A stretch of DNA of 64,000 nt. It comes from Apus apus (Eukaryota; Chordata; Aves; Apodiformes; Apodidae). The stretch spans positions 5,936,001 through 6,000,000 of the forward strand of contig NC_067299.1 of the NCBI RefSeq assembly GCF_020740795.1, given 5' to 3'. Position 1 is the stretch's first letter; every line of letters starts with the position of its first letter. Of this stretch, positions 12,001-25,660 are shown piece by piece. The position numbers and the translations under genes are program-made. The notes beneath the pieces are model-generated. The model was not told where the DNA came from. It searched no databases and saw only the letters and a program-made list of their open reading frames with translations.

Positions 12001-15000
12001 GTGGCAGGGCTGCACAGTGTCATGCTGCTGGCCTTTCCCTTTGGGCTGGGGGGGAAGGAGAGAGGAGGGCTGGCAGGACCCTCATGCATCGCAGCCCCAG
12101 GGCCATGGTCCAGCCAGAAGCCAGAGCATTCCAGCTTCCCAGGCAACACACAACCCCTTTCTGCTTGTGTAATGGTTTAATTGCAGGCTTTGGCTTTTCA
12201 TTTTTTAATTCACTTTGCAAATGTCACACCTCACAGTTGCTCTGAAGGGTGGGAAGGCGTCACAGCTACCTGCTCTCTGTCTTGAGTGACTCCAGGTCAC
12301 ACTTTATATCTTATTACGATTATTTATTATGATGTCCTGTTTAGCCCTGCAGCAGAGGGAGATCATTGACCTCTCCTGCAGTAAAGGGAACTGTCCGTGT
12401 TGTTTTCAAAGCCATTAAAGCTTTGAAAACTCCTCTCCTTTTTTTTTTTTTTCTTTTTCCCCACACTCAGCAACCAACAGGGCTGCAGAATAATCTGCTG
12501 ACACAGGTCGGCTGGTGCAGGAGGAGCAGAAGGAGCACAAACCCTCCTGCTGAGTCTCACTGGATTGCAAATGGAGCTCCTCCTAAGGAGGGAGTTATTT
12601 GCTCATTAGAAAACACAGGCGTGGTGCTGGGAACCTGGCAGCAGATTTCAGGGATGTGGAGCAGAGATGGAGGTGGCTTCACCTAGGGAAGGGTGGGAGA
12701 TGCCACCAGGGGTCTCCAAGGACAATGTTCCCAGGCTGTGAGTGGGCGGAAATGGGGTGCAGGCTCCAATATGTGCCCCTCTGCAAGGGTCAACAGCTCT
12801 TTGGGCTGGTGTGTGGGCATCTAAGCAAGTTCCTTTCCTCCTCCAAGAAAGCTCATAAAAGCCCCAGGTCTGTTGTCTTCTCAGGATGCCACAATTAGCT
12901 GCACCTTGGTGAGAATGAGGAGGATCTTTAACAGATTGCTGCCTTCAGAGCCACATATGGTTGCTTCACATCTATTTATGGCCACCAAATGCCACCCACA
13001 GATGCTGCTTGGGGTGGCTGGGCCTGCACGTGGTGGGGATGGGGACAACCTCTCAATTTTCCATGCCTGGCTGAGGTCTCAGCTCAGCTATGGCTCATTG
13101 CTGGACATGCAGTTCAGCCCGCTGGGAGGTTTAATTAGTTGTGTGGGGAATTTATCTGGAGAATGATGGAAGCAGATGTTCTGTCTCCCACCCAGGCAGG
13201 TAGCTCCTGGAGATGTGCATCCACTCTGGAGACTGCATTTCTTGGGAGGTGATCCCAATTAAAATCCTGTCTGCAGGAAGAGGGATGGTCGTGTCCTACA
13301 AAGTCACCTTGCCCCCCGGTCCGTGGCATGTCCCTTCACACCCAAAAAGTCCTGAAATAAGGTGTTCCCCATCTCCATATGAGCACGGGCTACTTTAACA
13401 TGATGGTTGTTGGTAATGAAGCCTTTGTAGATGTCCCCATTTGTTGGAAGCATATCGTGCTGACCATATGGCTGGGGAATCTGGAGGTGACATTCATGAT
13501 GGGATGCTAATGAATTGGTAACTTTATCTGGCCTGTCTGTGCCTCTCAAAACCAAGAAAATACTCTTCATTAAGCTCTTGTTAAAGTGTCATCACAAAGA
13601 GAAAAACATTTCCATAGGAAAAGATTTTCCTAATGGCTGGAACTACATTGCTCATGTTCTGGCTGCATGTGCTTGCTCCTAGGGCTGTGATGCATCACAG
13701 GGGAGGTGAGGATTCCTACTCTAGGAAGTCAACACCTCAGGGAGTGCTGAGGAGAAGGGGCTGTTTTCAGCAGCTGTGGTTCCTCGTACCTCCTTCCTCC
13801 ATCCCCATTTCCTGGGAGCTCTTCATAGCTCATGGAAACATTATTAATGCCGTTTAAAACCCTGAGGTGATGAGACCCAAAAGAAGTTGAAGGACATGCC
13901 TGCTTGGGAATGAGCCCCCATCTCTGGACACCCACCTGGTCTGAGAGGTGGGGAGCGTCTGGGCTCCTCTCCACCTGCAGAGAGGACACTTGATCCCAAT
14001 TTTAATGGATGCACCATGTTACTGTGAGTCTGCACTGAGCAGCACAGAAACCAAGTGTCCCCTCCCCATTTCCCCAGAGCCTTTAGGCTTGGGGAGCAGG
14101 AGCAGGTTGGGGTGGCCCAGGCTGGGGTGGGGACTCACGGAGGGATGGAGCAAGAGTCGGAGATGGGAAGCTAGGCTGGGAAATGCAGCAGGTAGTTAGC
14201 AAAAGGATGATCCAAGCAGCTTTGATATGGATATGTTCCCTCACAAAGACACAGCGCTGGGGAAGCTCTTTATCAGTGTCAGGAGATGACAAATGACAGC
14301 GGGGGGGGCAGTCACGGGGATGTGGCAGCTGCAGCACCTCGGAAATGGTGCCGGTCCCGCCGCGCCTCGGGGTCCCGCTTCGGCCTTAATTAATCACGGA
14401 GGAAAAGGGTTGTCTTCTGTTCTTTTTATAGCACGAGGAGTCAGGGAGGGAAGGTGAGGAAGAGAGAACTGGCATCTGGGCACATTTGGGGAGGATTGTC
14501 CCCTCTCCCTGGCTTGTACACCGGGGTGTCACTGTCCTGTGCTGGTGGGGAGAGGAGGGGACACAGCACTGGGCACCTGGACTGGGACCATCCATGGGGT
14601 GGCAGGGACCAGCAGGGCTGGTTAACCACAAAATATTAAAAAAGGGCGGAAAAAAATCAACCCAGAGTTTCTGACCATTCCTTCCAGTCCTTTTTTTTTT
14701 TTTTTTTTTTTGAGCTCCCCTGAAACCTTGTCTGCCTAAATGTTAAATGACTTGGTTCTGTGACTCTCTACTAGAAATTGCTCTGAATTACCTCTTTAAT
14801 TTCCAGCTCTCTGGTGTACCTGGCAGAGGAGTGTCTGTAGCTGCCACCTGGCTGGTTCTGCTGCAGCTCCAGTGCTGCTGCCCTCTGCTCCTCTGCAGGG
14901 CAGGAGCCAGGAATGACAATTTTATATGAGTGGGTGGGAACTGGAGGTGGAATCAGGGCTTCAAATATGATTTTAATAACACTCCAGGCAAATATATACG

Positions 15001-17214
15001 TGTGTGTGATGTTTGGGGACTCATGAAACAGGGATCCTTTCCCAACAGCCATGATTTTATTAAAGCCCTTCACTGGATCACTGGAAATGTTTGTGGCTCA
15101 ACCCTCACCCTCAGGAGCTGGCTGGTTGCTGTGGGATTTGGGAACCAGAACCAGGAATTTGGGAGTCTGTAGTGTCTGATGGTGGGGCTGGAATTGCTTG
15201 GCCAGGCAGTTGTCAGGAGGGGACTGTCTATGGTCACTGCTGCTGGCAGTTCTCTGAGGCATATCTAGGAGAGAATCACCAGTCTCCTTCCCCTGCCTGT
15301 GTCCATATTTAAGTATTCCTTATGGATCTTTAAATACTGTCCTTCAGTGCCAGGACCTCACTGTGAACTGTTCCTCGCTGTTCTCCTGCACTGGTTTTCC
15401 TCCCAGAAGGGTCCCCATCCCAGGAGGTTTCTCCTGGCTCAGGTGCTGCCTCTGGGGTCCCCAGTGGGACGGAGCATCAGCCAAGGGGTCACCCATCCTC
15501 TTGGAGGTGGTGATGTTCCTCCAAAACCTGCAGGAACAGGGGCAGTTTGGTGGCACTGCTGTCACTCTGCATGCTTGGGGCTGCACCAACCCTCACACCA
15601 GGGAGGTTTCACAGGTCCAGAGGGTGGGCCTGCTGACAGGCAGTATCTGAAGAGCTGAAAGTAAAGATGATGCTGTTTCTATTTCTAGAGGCTTCAGACG
15701 AGGTGGGAAATTTTACATGAGTGTCACCTCTGTCCTGCTGGGGTCAGCTCTTCATCACCCTCATTGGATTTGGCTTGTCCTTGGTAAGTCCCACATCTGG
15801 GTGAGTCAGGCTGCGGGTTCAGTCCAACGCTGTGTTTCTGGTGTTCTTGTTGTCCACGAAGACAGCCCTGATGGCTGGGCTCACCCACTTAGTGATGTCT
15901 GCACCCAGTGTCCATGGGTGCACATATATTAATGTCTGCATTTCCATTTCAGTGGCTGTGAGTGCCAGTTAGGGAGAAGGTGGGGAAATTCCCAAAAATG
16001 TACGGGAAACAAAGTCTCTTCTGTTAAGAAGTGGCTGAAACCTTCCTTGGTCTTCTCCTGCAGGGCTGACCTTCAGGATGGGAGAACAGAGCCTGTGTGC
16101 TCTGCATCCCATGTGGTGTTTTTCTCATTGTTATTCCTGTTATTATCCCATGAAAACCAATTCAGTGTGGAGCTGCTGGACCAGGACTGGGTTCCTCTGC
16201 TGCTGTGACTGGGCAGCACGTGTGGCCAAGCCCCTCTCAGTCCCCTCCCTGCTTGCCACCGTGGCCTGGGATGGGATGGGATGTGGGCTTTGCTCTGGCT
16301 CAGCCACTGCAGCTGGAATTCAGCACGTTGGTGCTCAATGGGCAGCATTACCTCTCTGCTGGTTGATCAATATTTAATGTGGAATTTACAAAGATTGACT
16401 CGAGGATGTGTTTAAAATGGGAGGTTTAGCTGGAGGTGGCAATTTCCCAGCCTCAGCAGTGGAGTCTGATGGTTTAGAGGGACAGCATTTCCTCCATTTA
16501 AAACAACCCTTAGGACTGTGGAACCTGCTGCAGCCCCTGTTGATTTTATCCTTGTTTTGTGGGTTTATGTTCAATATTACTCACCCAGACTGCTGGGCCA
16601 GGCTGAGGGGGCTCAGGTGGTCCCAGCCTGGCACCCTTTTGGGGTTCACAGTTTTACCAGTACCCAGGACCTGAAGCTGTTTTGGGAAGTGGGGTCTGTG
16701 AGGTGCCCAGGGTGAGCTGGCCATGCCAGGATGCTCCAGGTGGGTGGCACAGGCCAAAAAAACACCCCAACAACAAGGACTTATTTCCCCTTCTCCTCCC
16801 CCCTCGAACTGAAGCATGAGTGTGACAAGTGTGATGGTTAAGGCTGAGCCACGGCCCCCCCACATCTCTCCCTTGCAGATTACCATGGAAATCAGCCACT
16901 TCGTGTCACTGCTTCCCTCCCCTGTGCTGCCTGCAAGGTGGGGACCTGCTGGGGACAACCCCAGCCTGGGGCTGGTCACACACTGCTGGGCTGGAGACAT
17001 GTGTGCCATGATGGAGCCCTTCACATGGCACATGTGAGACCTGGGTAGTGTGAACCTGGCCAAACAAGTCACTTCATTGGCCTTTTTAATAGTAATTTGT
17101 GGCTTTCTTTTGCTGTTGTTTTTTTTCCCCCAGCACCTCTTGCCTGAAAACCAAGACAGTTTCCATAGCAGGGAAGGGAAGTGGGATCCCCAGGGTGCTG
17201 GGGAGGGGCTGCTG
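9024..17214. other. Intergenic, no gene recognised
   Basis: Mixed sequence with T runs (12439-12452; 14691-14711). A 10-bp inverted pair of AP-1/MAF-like half sites lies at 9474-9541. An approximate repeat of 'attacaacaacagct' and 'attaaaacaacagct' lies near 9254-9299. The longest plus-strand frame (11470-12180, 236 codons) is compositionally plausible but carries no recognisable domain, and no splice-consistent partner was found. I leave it unannotated as a gene. Confidence 0.5.
14691..14711. repeat. T21 homopolymer
   Basis: Twenty-one consecutive T residues. It could be the poly(A) end of an old minus-strand retroposed sequence, but nothing recognisable adjoins it. Confidence 0.97.
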
Positions 17215-17600
17215 AGAGCTGAGAGAGCTGGGTCTGTTCTGCTTAGAGAAAAGGAGGCTGAGGGGGGATCTCATCAACCCTTATCAATGTCTACAGGGGG
17301 TGTCAGGAGGATGGGGCCAGACTCTTCTCAGTGGTGTCCAGGGACAGAACAAGGGGCAATGGGCACAAACTGGTGCACAGGAGAGTTAACTTGGATATGA
17401 GAAAAGACTTCTTTATTCTGAGAGTGAAAGAGCCCTGGGACAGGCTGCCCAGGGAGGTTCTGCAGTCTCCATCCCTGGAGACATTCCAAACCTGCCTAGA
17501 TGTGTTCCTGTGGGATCTGCTCTAGGGGATCCTGCTCTGGCGGGGGGGGGTTGGACTAAATGATCTCCAGAGGTCCCTTCCAACCCTGACCATTCTGTGA
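17215..17600 (+). mobile_element. CR1 non-LTR retrotransposon, 3' fragment
   Basis: This is the best-preserved CR1 copy in the window, in plus orientation. It runs from 'gagagagctgggtctgttc' through 'caaggggcaatgggcacaaac' and 'ccctgggacaggctgccc' to 'ttggactaaatgatctcc' and 'aggtcccttccaaccctgac'. It ends at 'cattctgtg'. It is truncated to the last part of ORF2 and the 3' UTR. A G10 run (about 17541-17550) replaces part of the usual sequence before the tail. There is no coding capacity. Confidence 0.93.
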
Positions 17601-20600
17601 GCTGTGGTCCCATCACACCAACAGGTCTCCAGCCCCTCCAGCAGGTGTTATTTAATGTCACACCTCGACCACCACATATGAGGCCACTGGACCCAGGAAG
17701 TCCCCCTCCCTCTCCTGGGGATCTTAGTGTTTACCACGTGCTTTAATAACTCCCCCAGCTCTAATAATGAAAGCTGCTCGTTTCTGTTGGGTTTTAATCT
17801 CGCTGACTTTGCTGGTTGTTCTGGAAGAAGACTGGTCTAGCAGCAGGATGTGGTGTGTTCCACAAAGCTGTGATGATGGAAGGAGTTTCAGAGTAAAGAC
17901 ATTATTAATGAAGCCTGTGAGCAGGGAAGGTAACACCAAGCTCATGTACCTGATCTTGCCTGGGTTGGACTCGACTGGCACATCCATCTATTTGTTGTAT
18001 TCATCCATTTTTTTAAAATGCCTTGGCTGTTGATGTCAGCCTGCCTGGGAGTTTTGTGCCATTTCAAAGAATCAAAACAAATTAACTCCAAAAAATTCAT
18101 GTCTGAAACGCTGCTGCTTCCCAGCTTCCCACCCCTGAGCCAGGGGTGAGCCCTGTGGGGATGGTCCCCCCAGGCAGCCACAGACCCTCAAGAGTCCCCT
18201 CACAGAACTACTGCAGGTGGCTCAGCTGGGCTGGGACCCTCCCCGGGATGCAGGGGCTGGGGTGGGCTGGGGACTGTGGCCCTGTGCCCATGGTGGGGAG
18301 CAGGAGCTTGGTGGAGCTACTTGACCACAAGAAATGCAAATACAGCACAATCAGCCTCCGTGTCAGCAAAGTAAGATGTGATGAAACCAAATCAGTTAAC
18401 AACACTTCAAGGCAGTGGAAGAATTGCAGATGAACGAGTTTTTAAATACCTTCTTTTTTTTTCCCCCCTTACCAAAACGATTCCTCTGGATTTTTACTGG
18501 GAAAAAAAAAAATCCTAATTTCAATTTGCATCTTGCACAAAGGGTTGCTGGTTTCAAAGCCCAGAGCTGGGGAGTCTTGGCAGAGCTCTGCCATTGCAGC
18601 CTCCTGCACCATCCTCTGTCCCTGCAGGTGGCCTCTGAGCCTCCAGCTGCTGGAGGAGGGTCCCATGGGAGCATTTCAGGGACCCCCTCACCCGGCACCC
18701 CAGGGCTTGTCCCCCATGGAACAAGGCACCGAGCTCCAGCCGCCTGGCACGGGAGCAAACGCGGCAGGAGCAGAACAGCTCAACAGCTCGAGCTGAGATG
18801 CATGAGGAAAAGGTGGTTTAGAGTCCTAGGCAGTAATTAAGGCTAATTTGTTGATTTGCCATCCAGAATAATCTCTTGCATTACCTTTCTTCCCCCCACT
18901 GCAGGATTTGTGCTGGCGGGGGGAGGCGCGAGCCCTCCACCCTCTGCTGAGCCTCTGAGCGAGCTCCTGCTGCCTGGTGAGGAGCTGTCAGGATGATGGA
19001 TGTGTTCCTGCTGGAGAAGGTGAGTCCCTTCACCGTGACAGCAGGTTTGACAGCCAGGCAGGGACTGGCCCTCACCAACACCCTCCTCTTCAAATCCCCG
19101 TGATTTCCCAGCCTGGACAACACCGGGCTGCAGCGAGGGCTGTGCTCTCCGCTGCGTGACATCATGTGTCCTGCCAAGGTCTCTGAAACCCAGGTGTCCT
19201 CCCCAGCATGGTCCCTTTGGTACCTGAGTAGGGGTTGGAGGAGGAGGCAGCAGCCTGAGGGTGGGCAGCTCCCCAGGAGGGTCAGGGATGGCCTCCTGAA
19301 GCAGGTTGCAGGGGGATGAGGGCTCTGACCATCCTCTGGCTGAGGGTGAAGGTTGGGGTTCAGACACTGAAAATGTACAGGTAGGTGATGTGGTTTTTCT
19401 GAGGTCAAACAGCAAGTCCTTGCTCCTCTGGCTGCTGTAAAGTCAAATTCATTGACTGTTGGTGTGCAGGCTGTGCTGACATCCATCTTCTGCTGGTGGA
19501 GCAAGCTCCCTGGGCCTGGGCTAGCTCTGCTGCAATCGGACACTCAGTCCCAGGAGCTGGAGCCCCTGTTACCCCAAAGCAAAGCACATGGGAGGGCTCT
19601 GAGATGTGCTCCAGGGCTGGGGAGAGCAGTGCTGTGGTCCTGGAGGAGCTAGGCAGGTCCCTGGGCAGGTGGTGGACATGATCCACCGTGGTGGAGGGTG
19701 CTTGAAGCATCCCAGAGGGAGGAGATGACAGAGCCAAACTGCATTGGGCTGGCATTAAAATAAATAATTGCTCCTTGACATGCAGTAACTGAATAATGTT
19801 TTTTGCTCAGCCAGAAGTTCCTAAAGATGACCTCCCCATATTGCTGCAGGGTTAGGTTGTGGGTCCATCACTGCCTGTGGACCAGGGTCCCCAACATCAG
19901 GAGCATGCTGGAGTGGTGAGGTCAGCCCTGCCTTCAGAGGACACAGCCAAGGTCAAAGCCTTCAGTGGAGGATTGTTGGACTTCTCTGCATCTTCTTGGG
20001 CACAGGCAATATTTATTGTAGCTGCTTTTCTTCCCTTTCCCAGGAGAGCCCTTCCAGCATCCCCACACCCCAGCCTGGGGCATGGCCAGCACTGAATACT
20101 GCTGCTCCACATCACCTCCTTGCTCTGGAGGACATAAACCTCTTTGAAGATCTCTGAAGATCTCTGAAGCATCAAGCTGTGGAGAAGAGGCACAAAGCTC
20201 CTCATGGTAAGGCTGGAGACTTTCCTGATACTTGGACTGAAGAGGAAACTGGTGAGCCCTGAAACTCCTACAGTGCTTGGTAAGGGGCATCTGTCCCAGA
20301 GAGTATTGTGAACAGATGCTCCAGTGCTTATTATTTTAAAAGCTATGAATTTAAAATGTGTTAATTAGGAGGAGTGAGGAGAAACATCAGCAGTTCCTAC
20401 TGATCATCCACAGGAGCCTTGTATGGGAAAATAAATGATGGAGTGCAAAGATATGGCCTGAAATCATGAGGCCAACACTGGGCTTTGTTCCCTGTGGGAC
20501 CACAGCCAGCTGATCCTGATGGGATCACTTCTAAGCCATGAAGACTAGGGAAATCTGCCCAGAATGAATATTTATTTCAAACCTGAGACACGTGTGGATG

Positions 20601-23589
20601 GGGCAGGTGAGGTTTGTCAAAGTGGATGTGGAAACTGCACGTGGTTGTCTCATCCACTGTCAGACTCTGCTTGCCTGGTGGGACAGCCCGTCCAGGCCCA
20701 GGGGGAGCAGCCCCCTCCAAGCCCCAGCCTGGTCCCATCCCTGGGCACGTGGAGCTCCTGCAGTGCCCGTGGGGCTGTGCAGAGGTACCAGCTGCTCCAC
20801 AAGCTCTGGCAGCACTGGAAGAGGATGCCATATCCCAGGAAAAAAATCTCACTTAAGTCTTTGCAAAGCCAGAGATAACGCCCTGTGAGAGTGAACAACC
20901 GGGATGAGAAATAATTGCACCACTATTTTTCTCCAGCTTTTCTTATCAACGACTTTATCACCTTTGGTTTTATTTTACACCTTATTTAGACTTTAGTGTA
21001 ATCCCAGCTATTTCACCATTGACACCTCCTTAATACCTTGTCTAACACCTCTGACACCTCTGGCTAATGCCCAGGCCCTTCTCCAGCACAGAGCACCTCT
21101 AGCAGAAAGGGAAAAGAGCTGAAATGGAGAGAGAGAAAAATTATTTACTGCCCAGGCTCTGTGAAAAATAACCTCTGAGGAGAAAGGGTGGGGGCCAGCC
21201 CTCCCTGTGTGGCTGAACTTTGGTATCTGCCCCCATTAGTCTCCATCTGCCCATTTATTACTATTTAAAAGTGGTGCAGCAAGTGTTAGGGGGAAAAAAG
21301 AAGCAAGAGGATTTATTGCTGGTAGGAAACTGCAGCCTATAAAGGCTCAGCTTAGTGAAGTGAAGCAAATTAATTCCTCTTAGACACCCTGTGCTAAGTC
21401 CAGCCTAACTCAAACTACCCCGTGTCCTGCAGCCCTTGGGGTTGGTGCCAACCCTTCACTTCTGCCTGATGGGGCTGTGACCAGGGCTCTGCCACCCGCT
21501 GCCAGCCCTGAGGGTGCCTTTTGGGGGGATAAACATGCTTTTGGGAGAGGGGGTGAGGTGCCTGCCTGTTTGCAGGGGATCCATCCTTTGCAATAGTGAG
21601 AGCTGCTGTTCAAATATTCCTGGTTTTCCAGCTGGGAGGAGGCTCAATGGGATGGTGGAGCACCCAGCTGGGCATGCAGAGGCACTGAGTCCCATTTCCT
21701 GGGGCTCACTGGTGGGTCCAACAATTTCTCCTGCAGGATCCCAGGAGCATCTGGTGGTGCAGCATGGAGCGATGCTGGAAAGGCAGGAACTCCCACCGGG
21801 AAAACTCCCTCCAGAGGTCTCTGACAAGGCTGATGTCTCCTGGCAGCCTGACCTGGAAGAAGTCCCATTGCAACTGCAGCACTGCAGGTAACACAGCAAT
21901 AACATCTTCCCTCTGATCTCTGAGCCTACAGACTCTGCTACATTACCTAGATTTAACTACCCATTACACAAACTATATCTCTAAAGCGAGGGATATGGCA
22001 GCTTTATTATAAGTTTATTACATGCTAATTCAAGCAAATAAATTTGCTCCAGCTGTGGAGCAAAGGAGATTAATAACCTCGAAGATCACTTCCCTGCTTT
22101 GATGAGTTTCTTGAACAGAGTAGAGTATATTTAGGAAGAGCAACTAGATTAGTCAAAAACCCCCTTTAATTATTAGTGACACTGTGCAAACTGCTTCCTA
22201 TGAGTGGAATGCCAACCACTTAACTCCCTGACCTTATTATTCAAATAAACACATCTTATTATAGCAACGCAACTTGCTCCTCAACACATCCCACCAGCTC
22301 TGGGGATGGTGGGGGTGTCCCACTGGGTCAGCAGCCAGGTGGCATCAGGGGCAGAGTGGCCACAAAGCTGCACAGGGAATGTGGAGCTCGTGTGTGCTAC
22401 ATGGTGAGCTGAGGAATGAGCTTTGCTGGGATGGGCTCTTGCCCCTTCCCCTGCCCAGGCTGCTTGGTACTGGGTTTTATTTTGCAGTTGGTTTAGGTTT
22501 TTCTGAAAGTGCCTCAGGCTGGATGCTCTGACCTGCCTGGGTGTTGCTGAGGTTCTCACACCTTCTCCAGGACGTGTCCATGGGTTTTGTGTGTGCACAG
22601 CCTTGGGTGGGGGGGTTGTGGGGGCTGTTCTCATGGTGGGACCTCTCCAAGTGGTCATTGCCATCCTGATTGCTGGAATCCAGGGTGCTTGGGCACTTGC
22701 TGGCTCAGCCTCGCTGGAACTGGGTGGGATGCTGGAGCAGGACATGGGGGTTTTTTCTGCCCCTTTTTATAGATTTAAAGCAAGGGCAGAGGAGAGAGAT
22801 TTTTGAGTGTCATGAAAGCATCTGTGCTGCTTGATGAGAAGCAGAGGAGGGAGGGGAGCAGAAAATGGTGCTGGTGTGGGGCTGCAGCACCCACAGACCT
22901 GCCGGGAAGCTCCTGCCTGCGCTGGGAATAACCTTCTCATTTGGGGAGGAATCCTACATTTTTGCTTGTTGCCGCTTGACTGCGAAAGGAGGGATTTGTG
23001 ACTCTGTGCCAGGGTGTGGGTGGGATCAAAAAGGCACCTTCTCCAAGGGGAGATGTCCCCGGTGCCATGTCCTGTGCCCTCACCCTGCAGCAGCTGCCCT
23101 TGAGCCTGACGGATGGAGGCGGCTGCTCCGGTGAAGCGGAGAGGACGGGGAGCACCGATCTGCATCACTAGTTGCTTCCCTTCATCTCCTCTGCTCTCGT
23201 TTTACTCACCAGCCCAGCCGGGCTCGGCAGATGCCAGAGCCGGGGTTGGGGGGGGATGCTCAGGGGTGTCACGGTGTGGGGAGGGTCCCCAGGCTTGGTC
23301 TGCAGGGTTTGGGACCAGCTGCTCTTCAGAAAGCAGCGAATCGAGAATATTCTCCTGCCCCCCCCTGCTCTCCCTGCCTCTTGCCCTCCCGCCTCCTGGC
23401 AGCTCCTGTTCTATGTAGAGCGAGCAAAAAGATGTGTTAAATACAGCCTGGGCTGGAGCACCGAGTCAAATCAATTCCTTTTTTCTCCCTTTTTTTTTTT
23501 TTTTTTTTGATTCCTCGAGCTGTTGAATTTCCAGCCCAGCGGAAGGAAGAATGGTTAGCACAAGAATAAGGCTGAAGGAGCAATCCTTT
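17601..23589. other. Intergenic, no gene recognised
   Basis: No supported exons. There is a T19 run at 23490-23508 and a short 'gaagatctct' repetition near 20140-20168. AT-rich stretches at about 20300-20450, 20900-21060 and 21900-22270 are possible regulatory sequence. The minus-strand open frame at 18881-19543 (220 codons) is Pro/Ser-rich without recognisable family features. Confidence 0.5.
23490..23508. repeat. T19 homopolymer
   Basis: Nineteen consecutive T residues after a C/T-rich lead-in, about 80 bp before the CpG island begins. Confidence 0.97.
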
Positions 23590-24060
23590 CGGATCAGCCT
23601 ATTGACTCAATTATTTGGCCCCTTGATGTCGCAGCGAGCGGCGCCGAGGCCTGATTGCTGATGGCAGAGCATTGTGCAGCGCCCGCTCCCAGCCCTCGCC
23701 GGAACACCCTGGAACACCCTGGAACACCCTGGAACACCCTGGAAAGCCAGCATCTCCCCCACGGGCTGCGTTCGGGCCCTGGTTTTGTTTGTCGGGTGAT
23801 GCGCGGGGGGGAGAGATGTGCTGAGCTGGTGCAGCAAAGGGGTCACGGTTCTCTCCCGGTCACCTTCCTCTGTCTGACCTCCCGGCGTCCCCGCTCCCGG
23901 GATGTTCCAGGCGCATCGATCGCCTGGCGCGGAGCGGGGAGGTTGCGTTTACACAGTGTCACAGCTATCGATGCTGGCGGCTGGGACGCGTGTCCTTCGC
24001 GCTCCCTGCGCCGGGGTGTGAGTGTCCCTGAGCCCCGCGGTGCTGCAGGGGGGTCTGGTG
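23590..24060. promoter_or_regulatory. Orphan CpG island
   Basis: I count roughly 38 CpG dinucleotides in about 470 bp at about 60-65% GC. This is an observed/expected ratio of about 0.8, against strong CpG depletion in the flanks. It includes dense parts around 23622-23700 and 23881-24010. In vertebrates such islands usually mark promoters, but no first exon of a known gene is evident in either direction. It could serve an unannotated non-coding RNA, a distal enhancer or promoter, or the 5' end of a gene to the left. Counts were made by eye. Confidence 0.6.
23701..23744. repeat. 10-bp tandem repeat GGAACACCCT x4
   Basis: Four perfect copies followed by a partial GGAA, lying inside the CpG island. 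The unit itself has no CpG, so it interrupts the island. Confidence 0.98.
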
Positions 24061-25363
24061 CCCTGGGGGGAGGTGCTGAGCCCGGCCTCGGTGCTGCTTC
24101 CATCCCCCCCCCATCACCCAGCTCAGGAATCCTTCCAACAGGGGCTGTGTCACCCGGCAGGAGGGGACAGGGAGTTAAGGGATGTGGCTCTGGCTCCATG
24201 GAAGTGTGGTTGGGAGGGTTTGGAGCCTGCAGTCCCCTTCAGGCTCGAGCTTTTGAGATTAAAAAAAAGAGGAATTCCCCACCCATCAAAAGGTGGTGGA
24301 GGATGGTGGGAAGTGCTTTGGATCTTTGGATGAAAAGGGCTGAGGAGGAACAAGATGCTGCCGTGCTTTGAAGATGCAAAGCCATGTAGAAATCCTGAGC
24401 AGTTTTACCAGTGGCTCAAATGTGCCACAGGCTTTAAAAAGGCAAAAGTATCTTCTTTACTTATTGTTCCTGCTGATGGCGAAGTTGTGTCAGTGCCTGC
24501 AAGTGCCAGGTGCTCTGTGGGCACTGGAGGTGACACAGCCTGGTGTGAAGGGGGCTGGGAGGGGACAGCCTGGGGCGGGGACAGCCCATGACACGCTGGA
24601 AGAAGAAGCTGAGGCCATAACAGGGACACACCCCCCCAGTGAGATGGAGCTGGAGGTGCCCCCAGCTCCTGGCTCTGGAGTGAGGTGGGGAGCCAGGCTG
24701 GCAGCCACCCTAAGTGTTGATGGGAGGAAGGGGTGGAGGGGGGCTCTGGAGCTGCAGGGGGAGTGTGGTCTTGGCTCAGCAATGCCTGGAAACACCCTGG
24801 CTGCCAGGCTGTCCAGGCAGGTAGGAAACCCCCCAAATCAATAGAAAATTATGAGTTCAATGGAGCCCATCTCAAAGCTGTCAGGACCTGGGAGGAAAGT
24901 GCAGTAACCAGGAAGGGAAAACGCTCTTAATTCAGACTCTTTTTGGAAAGCAGGGCCCAGAGAGAGGCATATTTGGGTGCAGAGCAGAGTCACCTCTGAG
25001 TGAAGGGACTGGCTGGTGGTGGGGAGGAGGTCCTTCCCTTCGCTTCCCCCCCCATGTTCTCTGTGCCAGGGTGGCTGCCACAGCTGCTGCATGGAAGGTG
25101 CTGACAGCCGGAGAAGAAAGGAGGCTTGTTTTGTTCAATTTACCAAACCACACAGTAGACTTTTTAAAATTACAGTGTAAGAAATAGCAGTAACTGCCTC
25201 TCTTTATTTTCCCATCAAGGGGCAGGCGGCAAAGCCCTTCCCACCTTGCTTGTCCTGAATCCCTGCCCAGCACTGCCTTGGTTTTGGGGCAGCCTGGAGC
25301 TGGGGACGAGGCTGCTGTTAATGCTGACGTGCAGAGTTGAGTTGGTTTGTCCTTACAGGGGAC
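24061..25363. other. Intergenic, no gene recognised
   Basis: GC-rich tail of the CpG island, then mixed sequence. No exon, RNA gene or transposon was recognised. Confidence 0.5.
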
Positions 25364-25660
25364 ACAGAATCATTGAATCGGTTTGTTTGGAAAAGACCTT
25401 TCAGATCATCAAGTCCAACCATTAACCCAGCCCTGCCAAGGCCACCGCTCAACCATGTCCCTCAGCACCACATCTACATGGCTTTTATATCCCCTCAGAG
25501 ATGGTGACTCCACCACTGCCCTGGGCAGCCTGTGCCAGGGCCTGACAACCCTTTCCATGAAGAAATTGTTCCTAATATCCAATCTAAACCTCCTCTGGCA
25601 CAACTTGAGGCCACTTCCTCTTGTTCTATTGACTGTTCCTTGGGAGGGATGAGGGGAGAG
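25364..25660 (-). mobile_element. CR1 non-LTR retrotransposon, 3' fragment (minus)
   Basis: A CR1 copy in reverse orientation. On the plus strand it opens with the complement of the 3' tail ('cagaatcattgaatcgg', then 'gatcatcaagtccaacc'). It continues through 'caccactgccctgggcagcctgtgcc' and ends near 'cttcctcttgttctattg' and 'ccttgggaggg'. It is 5'-truncated with no intact ORF. Confidence 0.93.

Noticed and set aside
11470-12180. Plus-strand open frame of 236 codons
   Set aside because: It has no recognisable domain, signal or family resemblance and no evident splice partners, and it lies in GC-rich sequence where long chance frames are expected.
17331-17525. Open frame of 64 codons (plus strand)
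   Set aside because: It lies wholly within the CR1 copy at 17215-17600 and is a remnant of the retrotransposon, not a host gene.
23655-24371. Plus-strand open frame of 238 codons
   Set aside because: It runs through the CpG island and the 10-bp tandem repeat. Its length is explained by high GC content, and it has no family features.
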